A program made the translations under genes and the position numbers. Source: Odontocerum albicorne (lineage: Eukaryota > Arthropoda > Insecta > Trichoptera > Odontoceridae). Taken from it: a DNA stretch of 64,000 nucleotides. A model generated the notes under the pieces. The model ran no database searches. It was given only the letters and a program-made list of their open reading frames with translations, and was not told where the DNA came from. Location: positions 17,689,220 through 17,753,219 of the forward strand of contig OX463859.1 of the NCBI GenBank assembly GCA_949825065.1, written 5' to 3'. Below are positions 31,041 through 41,849 of this stretch, in pieces; position 1 is the first letter of the stretch, and each line of letters opens with the position of its first letter.

Positions 31041-31200
31041 ATATACAGACAAAAGCCAAGTTTACTGGGGACACGACAAATGAAAGGCAACAAACAAACC
31101 CAGATCCATTAAAGTTGTGTGTCCAAATTAAATTACCTGTTGTTTTTTTCGCAAATTGTGTATATTTCTTGTCATGTGTAAAATAAATATAAAAAATATT
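31041..31200 (+). mobile_element. Retroposon copy 2 (unknown family)
   Basis: Second copy of the sequence at 22661, starting atacagacaaaagccaag and ending tgtaaaataaatataaa. It directly follows three copies of a 25-bp tandem repeat. Confidence 0.7.
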
Positions 31201-31274
31201 TCTTTTTCACTTTAACCTGTGGTGTTTTCTTATTATACTCGTAAACTAGATCCGTATTTATATAACATGTGCCA

Positions 31275-31400
31275 TTCACTGTTTCAGATTTTTTGATAAT
31301 GTTTCTAAACTGTTATAAAATGGTGCTTGTATACAAAATATTCATGGGTTTAACTACTTACTACTTATATAAACTCATTTTATATTAATTTATATGGTCC
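31275..31400. mobile_element. hAT-family fragment
   Basis: Contains ctgttataaaatggtgctt and tttaactacttactac, shared with the copies at 9462, 17855 and 49880. Confidence 0.5.
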
Positions 31401-31969
31401 GTTAAAAAAATTCAGGATGGCCATAGTATGCTAGAACTTGCAGTCGCAGAATTGTTATTATTAGTATTAAAAATATTTAGAAAATTCTTCAACTGTGGAA
31501 TTTTTTCAATATTTTTTCATGACAATTTCCTGCCTTTTTTTTGTTATTTAATTTGACCATTAATTTTCATTCCTTCACATTATAAGTATTGATATATTTA
31601 TTTTATTGGGATATTACATGGTGTACTGTTAAGTAGAACCAAATTTTATATTTGTAAGGTATTAGTTTTCTATTGTAGTTTTAATTAATTATTTGTATTG
31701 TAAAATATTTCTGTTCAAATTTGTATTTTCATATAAAAGAGTAACGCAAATATTGTCACCTAATTTGATATACCTATAATTTCGAAAATAATTAAAAAAA
31801 AACAATAATTTTGTTCAAAATCTTATTTATGTATTCCTCATAGTTTTTTTATAAATTTATAAAAATAATAATACTGGCCATATGTAAATATTTTATTCTA
31901 AGTTCCTTGATTTACATATTTTAGATTCTGTGGCTTATTTATGTAAACTTTGCGCTTTAAAAATAATCC

Positions 31970-32110
31970 AATAAAAAAATGTCTGGGGCCGTTTAAATCA
32001 GGTGATCTTGATGGCCAGTGCATGTCCCCAAACAATGCTGTTCGGAAATAAATAAAAAAATAATCACGATTTCCGCGTGTTTTATTAGTTCATAATGAAT
32101 TTCAAACTTC
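31970..32110 (-). mobile_element. Fragment of a DDE_3-type transposase
   Basis: The - strand reads GDMHWPSRSPDLN and FFIG in one frame, matching the W(P)xRSxDLT.LDFFLWG block of the same broad transposase group as the element at 24363. Only this block is recognisable. Confidence 0.55.
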
Positions 32111-32114
32111 TTGG

Positions 32115-32885
32115 CAAAACTGTAAAAAAATTAAAACACCTTATATTTGATTATTTAATTAAAAGCTGACATTCTTTTGTATACTAAATTTGATATAAAT
32201 TTAGTTATTCCTTTCATGATTAGAATCTTAACAGATGGAAAGTACAACATATTTTTAATTTAACATAATAAATTTATATTAAACTGCCACACCAGCTAAT
32301 AAAATGGTATTTGCGATTTACAAAGGAAATACAAAACAGAATATTATTGTTTGCTCAATGTAAGATTAGGTCTATATTAAGAGTTTGCAACTGGATAGGC
32401 TAGTTGATACGCAATGAATATTAATGTGATATTTCTATAAAATCACCGTTAATTTAAGATAGAAAATAAATTAATAAGAACTAAGAATTTAAAAATAAAA
32501 CTTTTTTCATTTTCAAACAAGTTTTCAATACATTAGTCACCTTGAGTAATTTTCTCTTTTCTTCCCATCCTTTAATATCTTCAGCTCCATATTGATTTAT
32601 TTACATATGACATCTTGTATCATAATGCATATATGTAGACAATAACCGCTTAGTAGATCAAAAGACCGAGTGCTCCAAAACATGTTAAGCAAGGCACCAA
32701 GATATGTGAAAAAAAGACAGATTACTTCGAGCTGCCTAACACGTCGTAATAATAAGAGTTTATATAGCATTATTTAGAAAGCTCTCTCCTCAAGGAAGCT
32801 CTAACTAAGGATTCAAACCAACTATTATTGAGATTGAAAATATAAAATAAATATGTATTGAAGTTTCAATGTGCGTTTCTTTTAG
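32115..32885. other. Intergenic, nothing recognised
   Basis: AT-rich sequence between a transposase fragment and a LINE copy. 31400-31970 is likewise empty. Confidence 0.45.
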
Positions 32886-32889
32886 TATA

Positions 32890-33310
32890 TTGGAGTGGAT
32901 TAATTATACATATTTATAACTCTTTTAACATCTTTTAATGGTCGATGAAAGACCGTAAGTTGTAATAAAATAAAATATATAGGTAGAGTGTAAGGAAGGT
33001 GGTAGCGTACCATAAGATTAGGTACTTCTCCACATCTGCATAAGTTAAGAAAATCATATTTGATAAACCACAGAAAACTTACCAAGAGAAGATGAACTAC
33101 AAAGAAACCTTTGTTAGTCTTCATATATGTAATAATAATACATTCGGCTTTAGGTTGCGTGTAGTGCACAATGCGTGGTATTCATATATTTTAATAAGAC
33201 TCCAAAAAGGGTTGTCTTCATTATTTACTAAAACTGCATATACCACCCATATCTCTAACACTTAGAGGCAGGCCATTTCACGCTACAGGATCAGTAACGG
33301 CAAAAGACGT
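32890..33310 (-). mobile_element. LINE family B, 3' end
   Basis: The - strand reads SFAVTDPVA(-)NGLPLSVRDMGG, ICSFSK, then the tail with cgcaacctaaagccgaatg and tatgcagatgtggagaagt, parallel to 2841 and 10855. Confidence 0.7.
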
Positions 33311-33449
33311 TGACATAATACCCCGCCTATTGGATCGATTTGGAACAAATACTTTATTTGATGAAGATGAAATTGACTTCAAAGTGCAGAGTATACCTGT
33401 ATATCTTCACTTTGTGAGAATAAGTAGTAAATATTCCGTTGTTGTATCA

Positions 33450-34055
33450 AAATAAAACAAAGAAACTAATTTTTATTCATTTATTTAAGTAGTTCTTATA
33501 TCTTCTTTATTTTTATTGCTGCTCAACACTAAAAAATGTGAACAATAACAACAAAGAATAAGAATTTATATAAATTAATCCTAATATAATAATTATTGGT
33601 AGACATTATTAATAAACCTAATTACATACATAAATACACGCTAATATAACTGTCAATACTGGCATTATCGGATATCTTATTTTATTCCCTTTTTCAATAA
33701 TTTATTTTTAATGACCTAATGAAAATAGGACAAACAGAGAAAATTGTTTCATAAAGGATATTAAAAAAAACTGGTTTGTGACTAGATTTTGTTAAAGCAG
33801 TATGTAATAATTATTTGTATTATAAAAACCAGAGACACTGATCGACATAGACCATGTAACACGCCATCGAAGCCATTAACAGGATTAGGAATTTATCCAT
33901 CAAGATTAGAAACAGTACTATACAAAACATGGATTTGTGGCACATAAAAATAAAGTAACAATTTCACAATAATATACGACATCAAAAAGTTTCCTTTACA
34001 TGACTGTTGGTTGATATATCGCAACAAATACACGCCTACTTCACTTTTTATTTAT
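33450..34055. other. Intergenic, nothing recognised
   Basis: AT-rich, no feature seen. 34455-35680 is also without recognisable genes, except that 34920-35000 resembles the inside of the MITE at 50317. Confidence 0.45.
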
Positions 34056-34059
34056 TGGT

Positions 34060-34450
34060 ATGATATATGTACCATTTTTTCTTAACTCCAGCTTAAGAAA
34101 TACTGAAGTAGGTACGTCTTAGCATAACTACCCAACAGGTAAAAAGGCAACAACACTCGCACTAGTCTAACATGTGTGGGTATTATCAGACGAACTCTAA
34201 CCAGACTGGACCATTTTTTTACTTTCTTTTTTTAATACCATCGGAAATTGAACCCGAAACCCCCGGATATATGCCAAGTGTCTTACCAAACTAATCTACA
34301 GAGATCATTGACTTCAATCAATGAACAATCACAAGAAACAAACATGATTTGACTTGATACACTATAAAAAAATGCTAGTCTTGCCTTTTGTGGACATGCA
34401 ACAGTTATTAACTCACAGTCAACTCAAAAGATACCCGCGAGCCCACTGCA
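34060..34450 (-). mobile_element. SINE family A, long copy
   Basis: Inverted tRNA-like head at about 34244-34310 (gaaattgaacccgaaacccc, cttaccaaactaatctac). Flanks share cactcgcac..taacatgtgtggg and ctcaaaagatacccgcgagc with copies at 44145, 62215 and the 6480-6545 region. Confidence 0.65.
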
Positions 34451-35689
34451 GTCAATTTTGAATCCAGCTTCAGTTACATTCTTAAGTATCTTTGGTTTTT
34501 ATAATAGTCTTAATAATGAGGAATGTATGTATTCACTGGTCAAAGAATAAGATTTCTGAATATACACAGTAATTAACCAGGCATCAGTTTTTCTAATGAT
34601 CTCAGAAGTTTCAGAGTTCTAGCAGTTGACGGCTTACGCGTCTATCCTTGAAATTATAATTTTTTTATGAAAATATTGTATTAATTATGATACGATATTT
34701 TTTTTAAGCGAAAGTTAAAATTTTCCTTCCATTTATACAAATTAACTCTATGATTTATTCCATTTGAATAGAAAAGAACAGCGAAGCAACAGACTCGAGA
34801 GTCCTTATGCCATCAACATGACTATTGAATCTCTGTCGTAGGAGAGACAACAGTAACAATGATGCATTCAGCGAGAATGATTTGGAAATCAAAATTTGTA
34901 TTTTGTTTATAACCACTTGTATAGAATTATTAAAAAAAATAACTTAAGCTTTTTTAACTAAATAAGAAATTTCGAAATATGTAAAAGATTATCTATTGTA
35001 TGTTTCATTTACGTGGTTTTCACTTACGCTCTGTTTACTTGGCAAATACAAATGGAGGAATTATTGTTTATAAATAAAATATATGGACATCTCATAAAGA
35101 TAATTATTTACATTTTTTCAAACTGATTTTCATTATTTATACATTTGTCTCAAAATTAATGATTAGAATTTTGTTGCATAAACTTCACACTAAGCTTTTT
35201 TTCTTTCCTTATAGCAGTCCCAAATAATTTTGGGATCAACTTTCCTTATCCTTAACCTAGAATTAAAAATATCCTGCACATTAGCATTAGTCTTCCTTAT
35301 TTATTTAAAATTACATTATTTAATTTTTCGAGTCATTCTAGGCATATTCATATCCACTTCAGTATGAAGGTCTCCACATAATTTTTCCACAACTTTCTTT
35401 AACAATCATCTAATCTGTTGTGCAATTTTATACATCTTGTAGATTTTGTTGATCATTTAACTTGATTTTCTAGTTGAAAAGTTTGTGGTAATTTTGTCGA
35501 TAGGCATCTCGACAGCTTTTCTGGTAAGCTACAAAAAAGTTTGTGATAATCCATATTAACCAAAGTTCTGTAAATGGACAAGGTACTTCAAAAAGAATCA
35601 TCAGCCTTTTCCCTCGATATTTCTTTTTCTCTCGACTTCAATAAAATTCACCTATCTCTGTCTTCTTGTGGTGAATTATTTGTTATTCA

Positions 35690-36245
35690 TGCATTATTCC
35701 TGGGATATGGACTGTCAGCTATCTTTCCACCTCTTTGGGGGTTTTTTTGGTGGTCGGCTTTCTATAGGGTAGCCATGAAAACTATATGGGGAATCCGGGC
35801 ACCATCCATTTTTTGAATAGTCAATAACATCTACTCTGCCTTCCCCATCAGTTTAAAAATGTTTTACGTATCCTCAGTTTAAAAAAATATTCAGTGTTTT
35901 ACCAGTTATACATCACAAGACCTTCATTTCTGTTATTTATATATAATTTGTTAATTTTATATTTAATTAATATATATGATCTATATTTCTATACCATTTC
36001 TCTTCTTGAGGCACCATCTTTTATCGTAGATTGGCCATCATCATGGCAACTTTTGTTCTAATCAACCTGGAAAAACTCAGATGAACTGCATCCAAACTAA
36101 TCATGCCAGTCAAGAGATGCAATGTCTTTATTTTGACCTTTTTCCTTGAATGATAAATAGAGTTATATTTTGTGCCTCTAATTATGTGACTGAAGTATTG
36201 CAATTTAGAAACTATCACAGTTTAAGGCAATTCTCGGTCTTTACC
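35690..36245 (-). mobile_element. LINE reverse-transcriptase C-terminal fragments
   Basis: Two pieces on the - strand: KLQYFSHIIRGTKYN..RTKVAMMMANLR at about 36215-36025 (the LQYFGHIMR...A.MIANLR block of jockey/I-like elements) and SRPPKKPPKRWKDS at about 35770 (the GRPPKRW block). The second is shared with 38900-39010. Confidence 0.55.
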
Positions 36246-36249
36246 TACG

Positions 36250-37285
36250 TATATATATTATATATACAGGCACTTTCACATTTGTAACATTTATGTCCAA
36301 GGAATCTTTAAGATTCATATCAAAAACTTCGATCCTATGTGATGATTCTTGGTTCAATATCCACACCTCCACTACATTGAGGTGAGTCAAGAAGATATAG
36401 TAGCGAACCACACCCATTCTCAATTTGAGACTCCGATCTCAGTTTGCAAAAATATATTTTATCATAATGAATGCGCTTCTCGTTATCGTTGAACTTTATT
36501 TTTTTTAGAAGTTTTTACTTATCCACGTTCCCAGATATTAGATGACACATTGTATGGATAGATTTTTTGACATTTGATTTCTTTTGAGTCCTGGCACAAT
36601 CAATCTTAATTTTGTACTTGGGTCAGGTACATTTTTGATTATAGTAATTCACAGCATTTTACTTTTTTTAAATGTGTGACACTTTGTATTCTGAAACTTA
36701 TTAAAACATTCATAGAATAAATTTACATGTGTGCACAAGATAAATCTAAATTGAAAGGCCTTTTTCTCTATATTCACGGGCGACAAATTTTAATATTTAC
36801 TAAACATATTCCTTCTTGTTTCCTTGACAAATATTCTAAACTAAATGATCCTTAAATGTTTTAATCAACTACGATAGGCTATCCCTCGTGATCGTTAACT
36901 TCACAGAGGGTATACGTTAACACACTCTTTGTGTGATATCATATACCTTATATAACACCCATATTTATACCATATAAATTAAGCCCTATAACATATTACT
37001 CCTGTATTGTATTTAACCGTACCGTGGATTAGAAAATTAAAATAAATGAAAATGAAGAATAAAGATTACAATTATTTTAATAATTTTATGGAATTCGCTC
37101 TCTTGTTTGTTTCATACAAACCAGCGGGACAAGGACAAAACTATTGTAGCATCTCGCTGTGCATTGTTGATTCTGGCTACTTGCGCTTAAAGCCAAAAGG
37201 AGCATTTACAATGTGTTTACAATATTATTGACCGAAAAAGCATTTTATTTTTTGTCTGATGGTAGAATATTTTAATTTAACCAGA
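36250..37285. other. Intergenic, nothing certain
   Basis: AT-rich. 36870-36935 (gataggctatccctcgtgat) weakly resembles the inverted end of SINE family B. No gene. Confidence 0.4.
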
Positions 37286-37289
37286 GGAT

Positions 37290-37690
37290 ATACGGCGTAT
37301 ACCCCCGCATACCCTCGACTACAGCACTGCTCGTAATCGAGTATGATTGTCAACATTCTGCAGATGGACACCTGTGTATACATTGTGTGCAAGCTGTTAC
37401 ATCTTGGCAAACACAGAACCCTGACAGATCAAAACCAAAGATCCGATGGCAGGGAGATCCAAATTCCGAGATGATCAGCAGGTTCAATCTGCTGCAGCCT
37501 TTAGTTATACATAGTTTTGTTATAACAATGTATGATACGTAGCATATAAGTTACAGAAAAAATTTAATTAAAATGTAAAACGGTCTAACAGTAAAATCAG
37601 TCAGGAAGTGAACCATGAATTAAACCTGAGGTACCCACTTGCTAAACCTGAATGTTAACCATTAAACCAAAGCCATCAACAATCCCCTAT
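37290..37690 (-). mobile_element. tRNA-derived SINE (family B)
   Basis: Inverted head at about 37610-37680 (gtgaaccatgaattaaacc, gttaaccattaaaccaaag), preceded by inverted body (gtatgattgtcaacattctg, gcaagctgttacatcttggc) matching 61190-61300. Confidence 0.6.
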
Positions 37691-37699
37691 CTAGGTCAC

Positions 37700-38700
37700 A
37701 TACCTTACTAGCAGTGTGGATCCCTAATTTGCCATTTCGTATATTTGGAGAGATCTTGTAACAAAATTAAATGATTTTTCTTCGAGTTTGTAAAGCAAAC
37801 ATTTCTCCTATATAACTTAGTGAATAATATTAAAATTACAAACACTGGAAATTACAGTATATCTGACAGTGAGTGTTATTTTATTTGTGTAAAAGATTAA
37901 TTACATAAATTTGTTTTTAATTACAAACTGACTTCTGCTCATAAAATATTAAATTTTTTTTGTCATAAAATAATTTTTCACATAAAATGGAAGAAAAAAA
38001 ATGTTTATACTGTTTTTGAAATGTTAGATAATTATGTTGAATAAATTAAATAAATGTGATTTATGTCTCAAAAGACACAATACATATTTTTTTAAATAAT
38101 AAGCAGCTAAAGTTCATCAAAAAGGTCTTTTTAAAATTAAAAAAATGTATTTAAGTGTCAGAAATTCAACAGAAAAAGGGTTAAATCGTTATAATTAACT
38201 TAAACAAAAGTATACTCATTGGTTATACAAAATAATGTTCCTTTATGTATGTTTTTATAGCATTTTTTTAAAATCAACTCAAAATTTGTTACAAAGAATT
38301 GCGTTTAATTTTTTTTAAAAACATAAATTTTGTTTTTTCAAATTAGTTTAATTAATCAAAACAAATTGAAGAAATGTGCCACATGCGACCCATATTAAAA
38401 AAAATCAGGTATATCAATTCTGCTGTCAAACATAGATTTTAGACAAGTCAGTCATTCCAGACCACAAGGATCCAAGCAATCCCACTGATTCCCACATTTA
38501 CTCTGTAAATCTTGACATATTACCAATATTTTTCCACAAAGTATATATACAAGGTATGGTATGGCATGGCTATCAAATAAAACCGGATTGAAAAATGGCA
38601 AGCAATGCAGTAGGATATTTATTATTCACATAGAAAACTTTTGAGTCAAATGAGTTTATATGCGGTCAGTTCTGTTGCCAAATTCGAGCCTGAGGTAATT
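37700..38700. other. Intergenic, nothing recognised
   Basis: AT-rich stretch without coding signal or repeat recognised. Confidence 0.45.
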
Positions 38701-38719
38701 CAGTGAACATTGAGCGATC

Positions 38720-39010
38720 AATCAACCTGAAATTTCTGGTTTCTGGTGGGCGGCATCTATCCACAGTACTCCATGGTATCCGTCTATACTCGTTCTGACT
38801 TGTTCAGGCAGAAAACATTAGGGCATTACTATGTAAAATAATTTGAATTGTCTTCAACAGTAGACTATTGACATGATTTTTATTTTACTATTCCTAAGGC
38901 GCAGACTGCCAGCTATCTCTATGGGAATCTACTTGGTGGTTGGCTTCCAACGGGTAGTCATGAAAAACTATATGGGGAATCCATGTCTCATGCATTCTTT
39001 GAACGTTATC
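38720..39010 (-). repeat. Foldback-element and LINE fragments
   Basis: 38740-38830 (catggtatccgtctatactc, cttgttcaggcagaaaac) matches the right arm of the element at 59738. 38900-39010 matches the LINE piece at 35690. Confidence 0.5.
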
Positions 39011-39460
39011 TTGCCAATAAGCTGAATTATAATCGTTTTTAATATATTCTTAACTCCAATCCGCTTTTTTGATAGCCATTAATAACACTTATTTAGTAAA
39101 AATAAGCCTTCTGTCAATCTTAGATAAACTACAATGGATGTTATCTTTCTAGTTTTATCTTTCCAAACCTCCACAATTTTCAATTGGAATGCAAAGACAT
39201 TTGATAAAAAAAAACTTGATTTTTGTTATATAAAACATTTCAAAGTGGATTAATTTGAAATATGTATTGCTATCTGAAAAAGGAAATAAAATTCCAATAT
39301 ATACTTTACATACTCATTTTGATTATTATTTGAACCACTGGACTGGGTATTCGAAAATATCTTACACTATAACATCAGGCAAAAACAAAAATGATAATAT
39401 AAAAACAAAAAAATATTTGATTCAAAACTAATACGTAAACAAACTGGTATTATATTAATA

Positions 39461-39953
39461 CAATTGTCAGGAAAGTAGTTTGGTATTTCTCAGATTTCTA
39501 ACTTCATTCCTAACGTGCTAAATGTATATTATTATGAAAGGTAACAGTTAAACGTATCTTTTCAGTTATTGTTTACCCAAATTGCTTCAGCATTTTTTTA
39601 CCATATTTTGATGGAACAAAATAAATTATTTTTTTGATGCTGATGCTTTTTTGAAAAGGAAAAAATTCAACATAAACCAGGAAAAAATATATACAGTGTA
39701 TGGTGACGATGCCATAAGCAATTCTGTGTCAAATTTGGTTTAAAAAAATCTGTAGTGATACGACACTCGAAGATAGTGTCCTCTCTGGAAGACCAATTAT
39801 CACTGATAAAGACCAAATCAAGGCTTTGATCAAGAATAAGTTGTGTTCTATGACAGAGATACTGAAAATATCAAAAACCACTGTCCATAATTTGATGCAA
39901 TTTTACGTTTGAATTTGATCTAAAAATACAAAATTACTTTCCGCACAACCCAA
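39461..39953 (+). mobile_element. Mariner MITE family M (493 bp)
   Basis: TA at both sides; ends CAATTGTCAGGAAAGTAG and, inverted, TTGGGTTGTGCGGAAAGTA. Keeps a degraded HTH remnant (DQIKALIKN, EILKISKTTVHN). Same structure as 63063. Confidence 0.8.
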
Positions 39954-40539
39954 TAAGATGTGGACTTACTACAATAATTATGTTGTTAAAAATAGGACAA
40001 ATATTAAAGCTTTTGAAATCATATAAAAAATTATTAAAAATAAGTATATTTCAGGGTATTTTCCCTAAAAATTACATTTATCACATCAGATTAATACTTT
40101 CATTGACAGTGTTGAAAAGACTGTCAATTAAGAGAGAAACACAAAAATAAATAGTACAAAATAACAACCTTTACCACGGCAATATATTATTAAATGATGT
40201 ACTTTAATAAAAATTAAATATTGCAAGACAGATATCAACTGACACTTAGGATTAAAGTAAAAAAGACAAAGAAACACCCAAAAATATATAAATGATATGG
40301 GGGACAATATTCAAGCACTAACTGTGGTACAGAATTTCAAAGCCAACTCCAGTTATTTATGAAAGTAGGAAGTTTTATATTAGGTCACCCGAGAAATTGT
40401 GCCACTCGGACAAATCCGTTATTTTCTTTATTCCAAGTTCTCAAAATGATGTTCAAAAGACAGGCATGTGAAGTTTTAATATTATTTTTTTTTATTCGAA
40501 TTTTGAAAAAGGGAGAACATGAAAGTGCATTTGCGAAAC

Positions 40540-40720
40540 ATTACGATTTATGAATTTAAGAAACGTAACAATGCAGCCACATGAAATATTTGAGATTTTT
40601 ATGGGGTGGAGCTAATAGCTAAGAGAACATGCCGAAAATGGTTTTCAAGATTCAAGGAGAATCTTACTGTTCAAGGTAAACCTTGTGATGAAGTTCAGAT
40701 ATTGATGAAAACAGACAACT
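40540..40720 (+). pseudogene. Mariner HTH-region remnant
   Basis: One frame with two stops reads IYEFKKRNNAAT, then DFYGVELIAKRTCRKWF, SRFKENLT and GKPCDEVQI, the first HTH and linker of a mariner transposase. No ends or catalytic part found nearby. Confidence 0.65.
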
Positions 40721-41580
40721 TGCCAAAACAAAGAAAAAACATATATACAAAGTAAAGTTTTTAAATTGACCAGTTATAGTTAATTCTTGTTCTGGATCTT
40801 GTTTTAATTCTACTGTGTCTACATAAGATGCAACTTTTTATATATAATGAGGTAAAGTTTAAAGTAAAGCACCAAAATAATGCTGCACACTTGAGTCGTT
40901 TACAGAGAATTTTCTACTGAATTATGGAGCTGCTAGTCGTAAGAAACTGCTCTTGGATATAATCCTACTGGCTGAGTCAGATAAATGTCTTCAAGTTGTA
41001 CTTTATGATCGTCACGGATCACAAGAGGAATAATGCATGAAGACATCTCTAAGTTCTGTGATATGATGCTTTCGGCAAACAGCAACAAGTGGGGTCATCA
41101 AACCAAGCAGGGATAGGCTGGAAAAACTTGCAACTTGTTAACCCTTGGTGACACAATTAATCTCAATACTCAACCTCGAAATTCATACGAAGTATCAGAA
41201 ACATTGAGCTTCGATGCAGTCAGGTGCAAATCACTTGAGGTTTTTGAAGATCATGAAGCATCGTTTGTTATAACAGTCTCTCCTCACTACTCTAGAAGGG
41301 ACTTAATACTGGTGATAATTACTTTGAATAAACATTTTGATTGTGTGTGAAATATACAAAAAAACAATCAATTGATTATTACACCAAACCAACAAAAAAT
41401 ATATATTTTTTTAAACAATCATGAATGATACAATTTGAATGATAAAAAATTAACAATAGGCAATGAGATGATAACCCAGTCAAGTGGTCCTGTTAAGTTT
41501 CTAAAAGGTAGCCATCCTAAATATACAATTAAACCTAGATTTACAAAAACTGAAAAATAAAAAGTGTCACTATCATCACA
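40721..41580. other. Region downstream of the - strand gene, nothing further recognised
   Basis: Would contain the 3' UTR of the candidate BOD1L last exon on the - strand. I see no canonical AATAAA on that strand close to the stop. No repeat recognised. Confidence 0.4.
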
Positions 41581-41849
41581 TCACTGAGCCTGTTCTGTAG
41601 CCATGAAGTTGGTCTCAAACAACTTTTCATTTTTACAACTCTGCATATTTCTGCTCTTACAATTTCGGTCTCTCTTGGTTACCTGTCGATTAGCTTGATT
41701 TAAGGTCGTTGTGTTGATATCTTCAGCGTTTTCCTTGAAATCCTTCGACGACTTTACCGGGAACAAATCAATGTGGTTCTCAATAGATTTATTGCCTTCG
41801 ACACCACTTGGAATATTCTGTGATCCTGTGATTTTGTTCCTTATAAGAC
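41581..41849 (-). CDS. Candidate last exon of BOD1L
   Basis: On the - strand a good acceptor (tgtatttttccag) ends at 41850 and an open frame of 89 codons follows: LIRNKITGSQNIPSG, DLFPVKSSKDFKENAED, QANRQVTKRDRNCKSR, ending FMATEQAQ and TGA at 41583-41581. The exon needs one base from upstream; the G left by the BOD1L large exon supplies it (STD-G-LIRNK), so direct splicing keeps frame. Composition (Lys, Asn, Ser, basic clusters) resembles the BOD1L tail. It has no recognisable domain. It could instead be the last exon of another - strand gene. The intron would be 11.2 kb. Confidence 0.55.
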
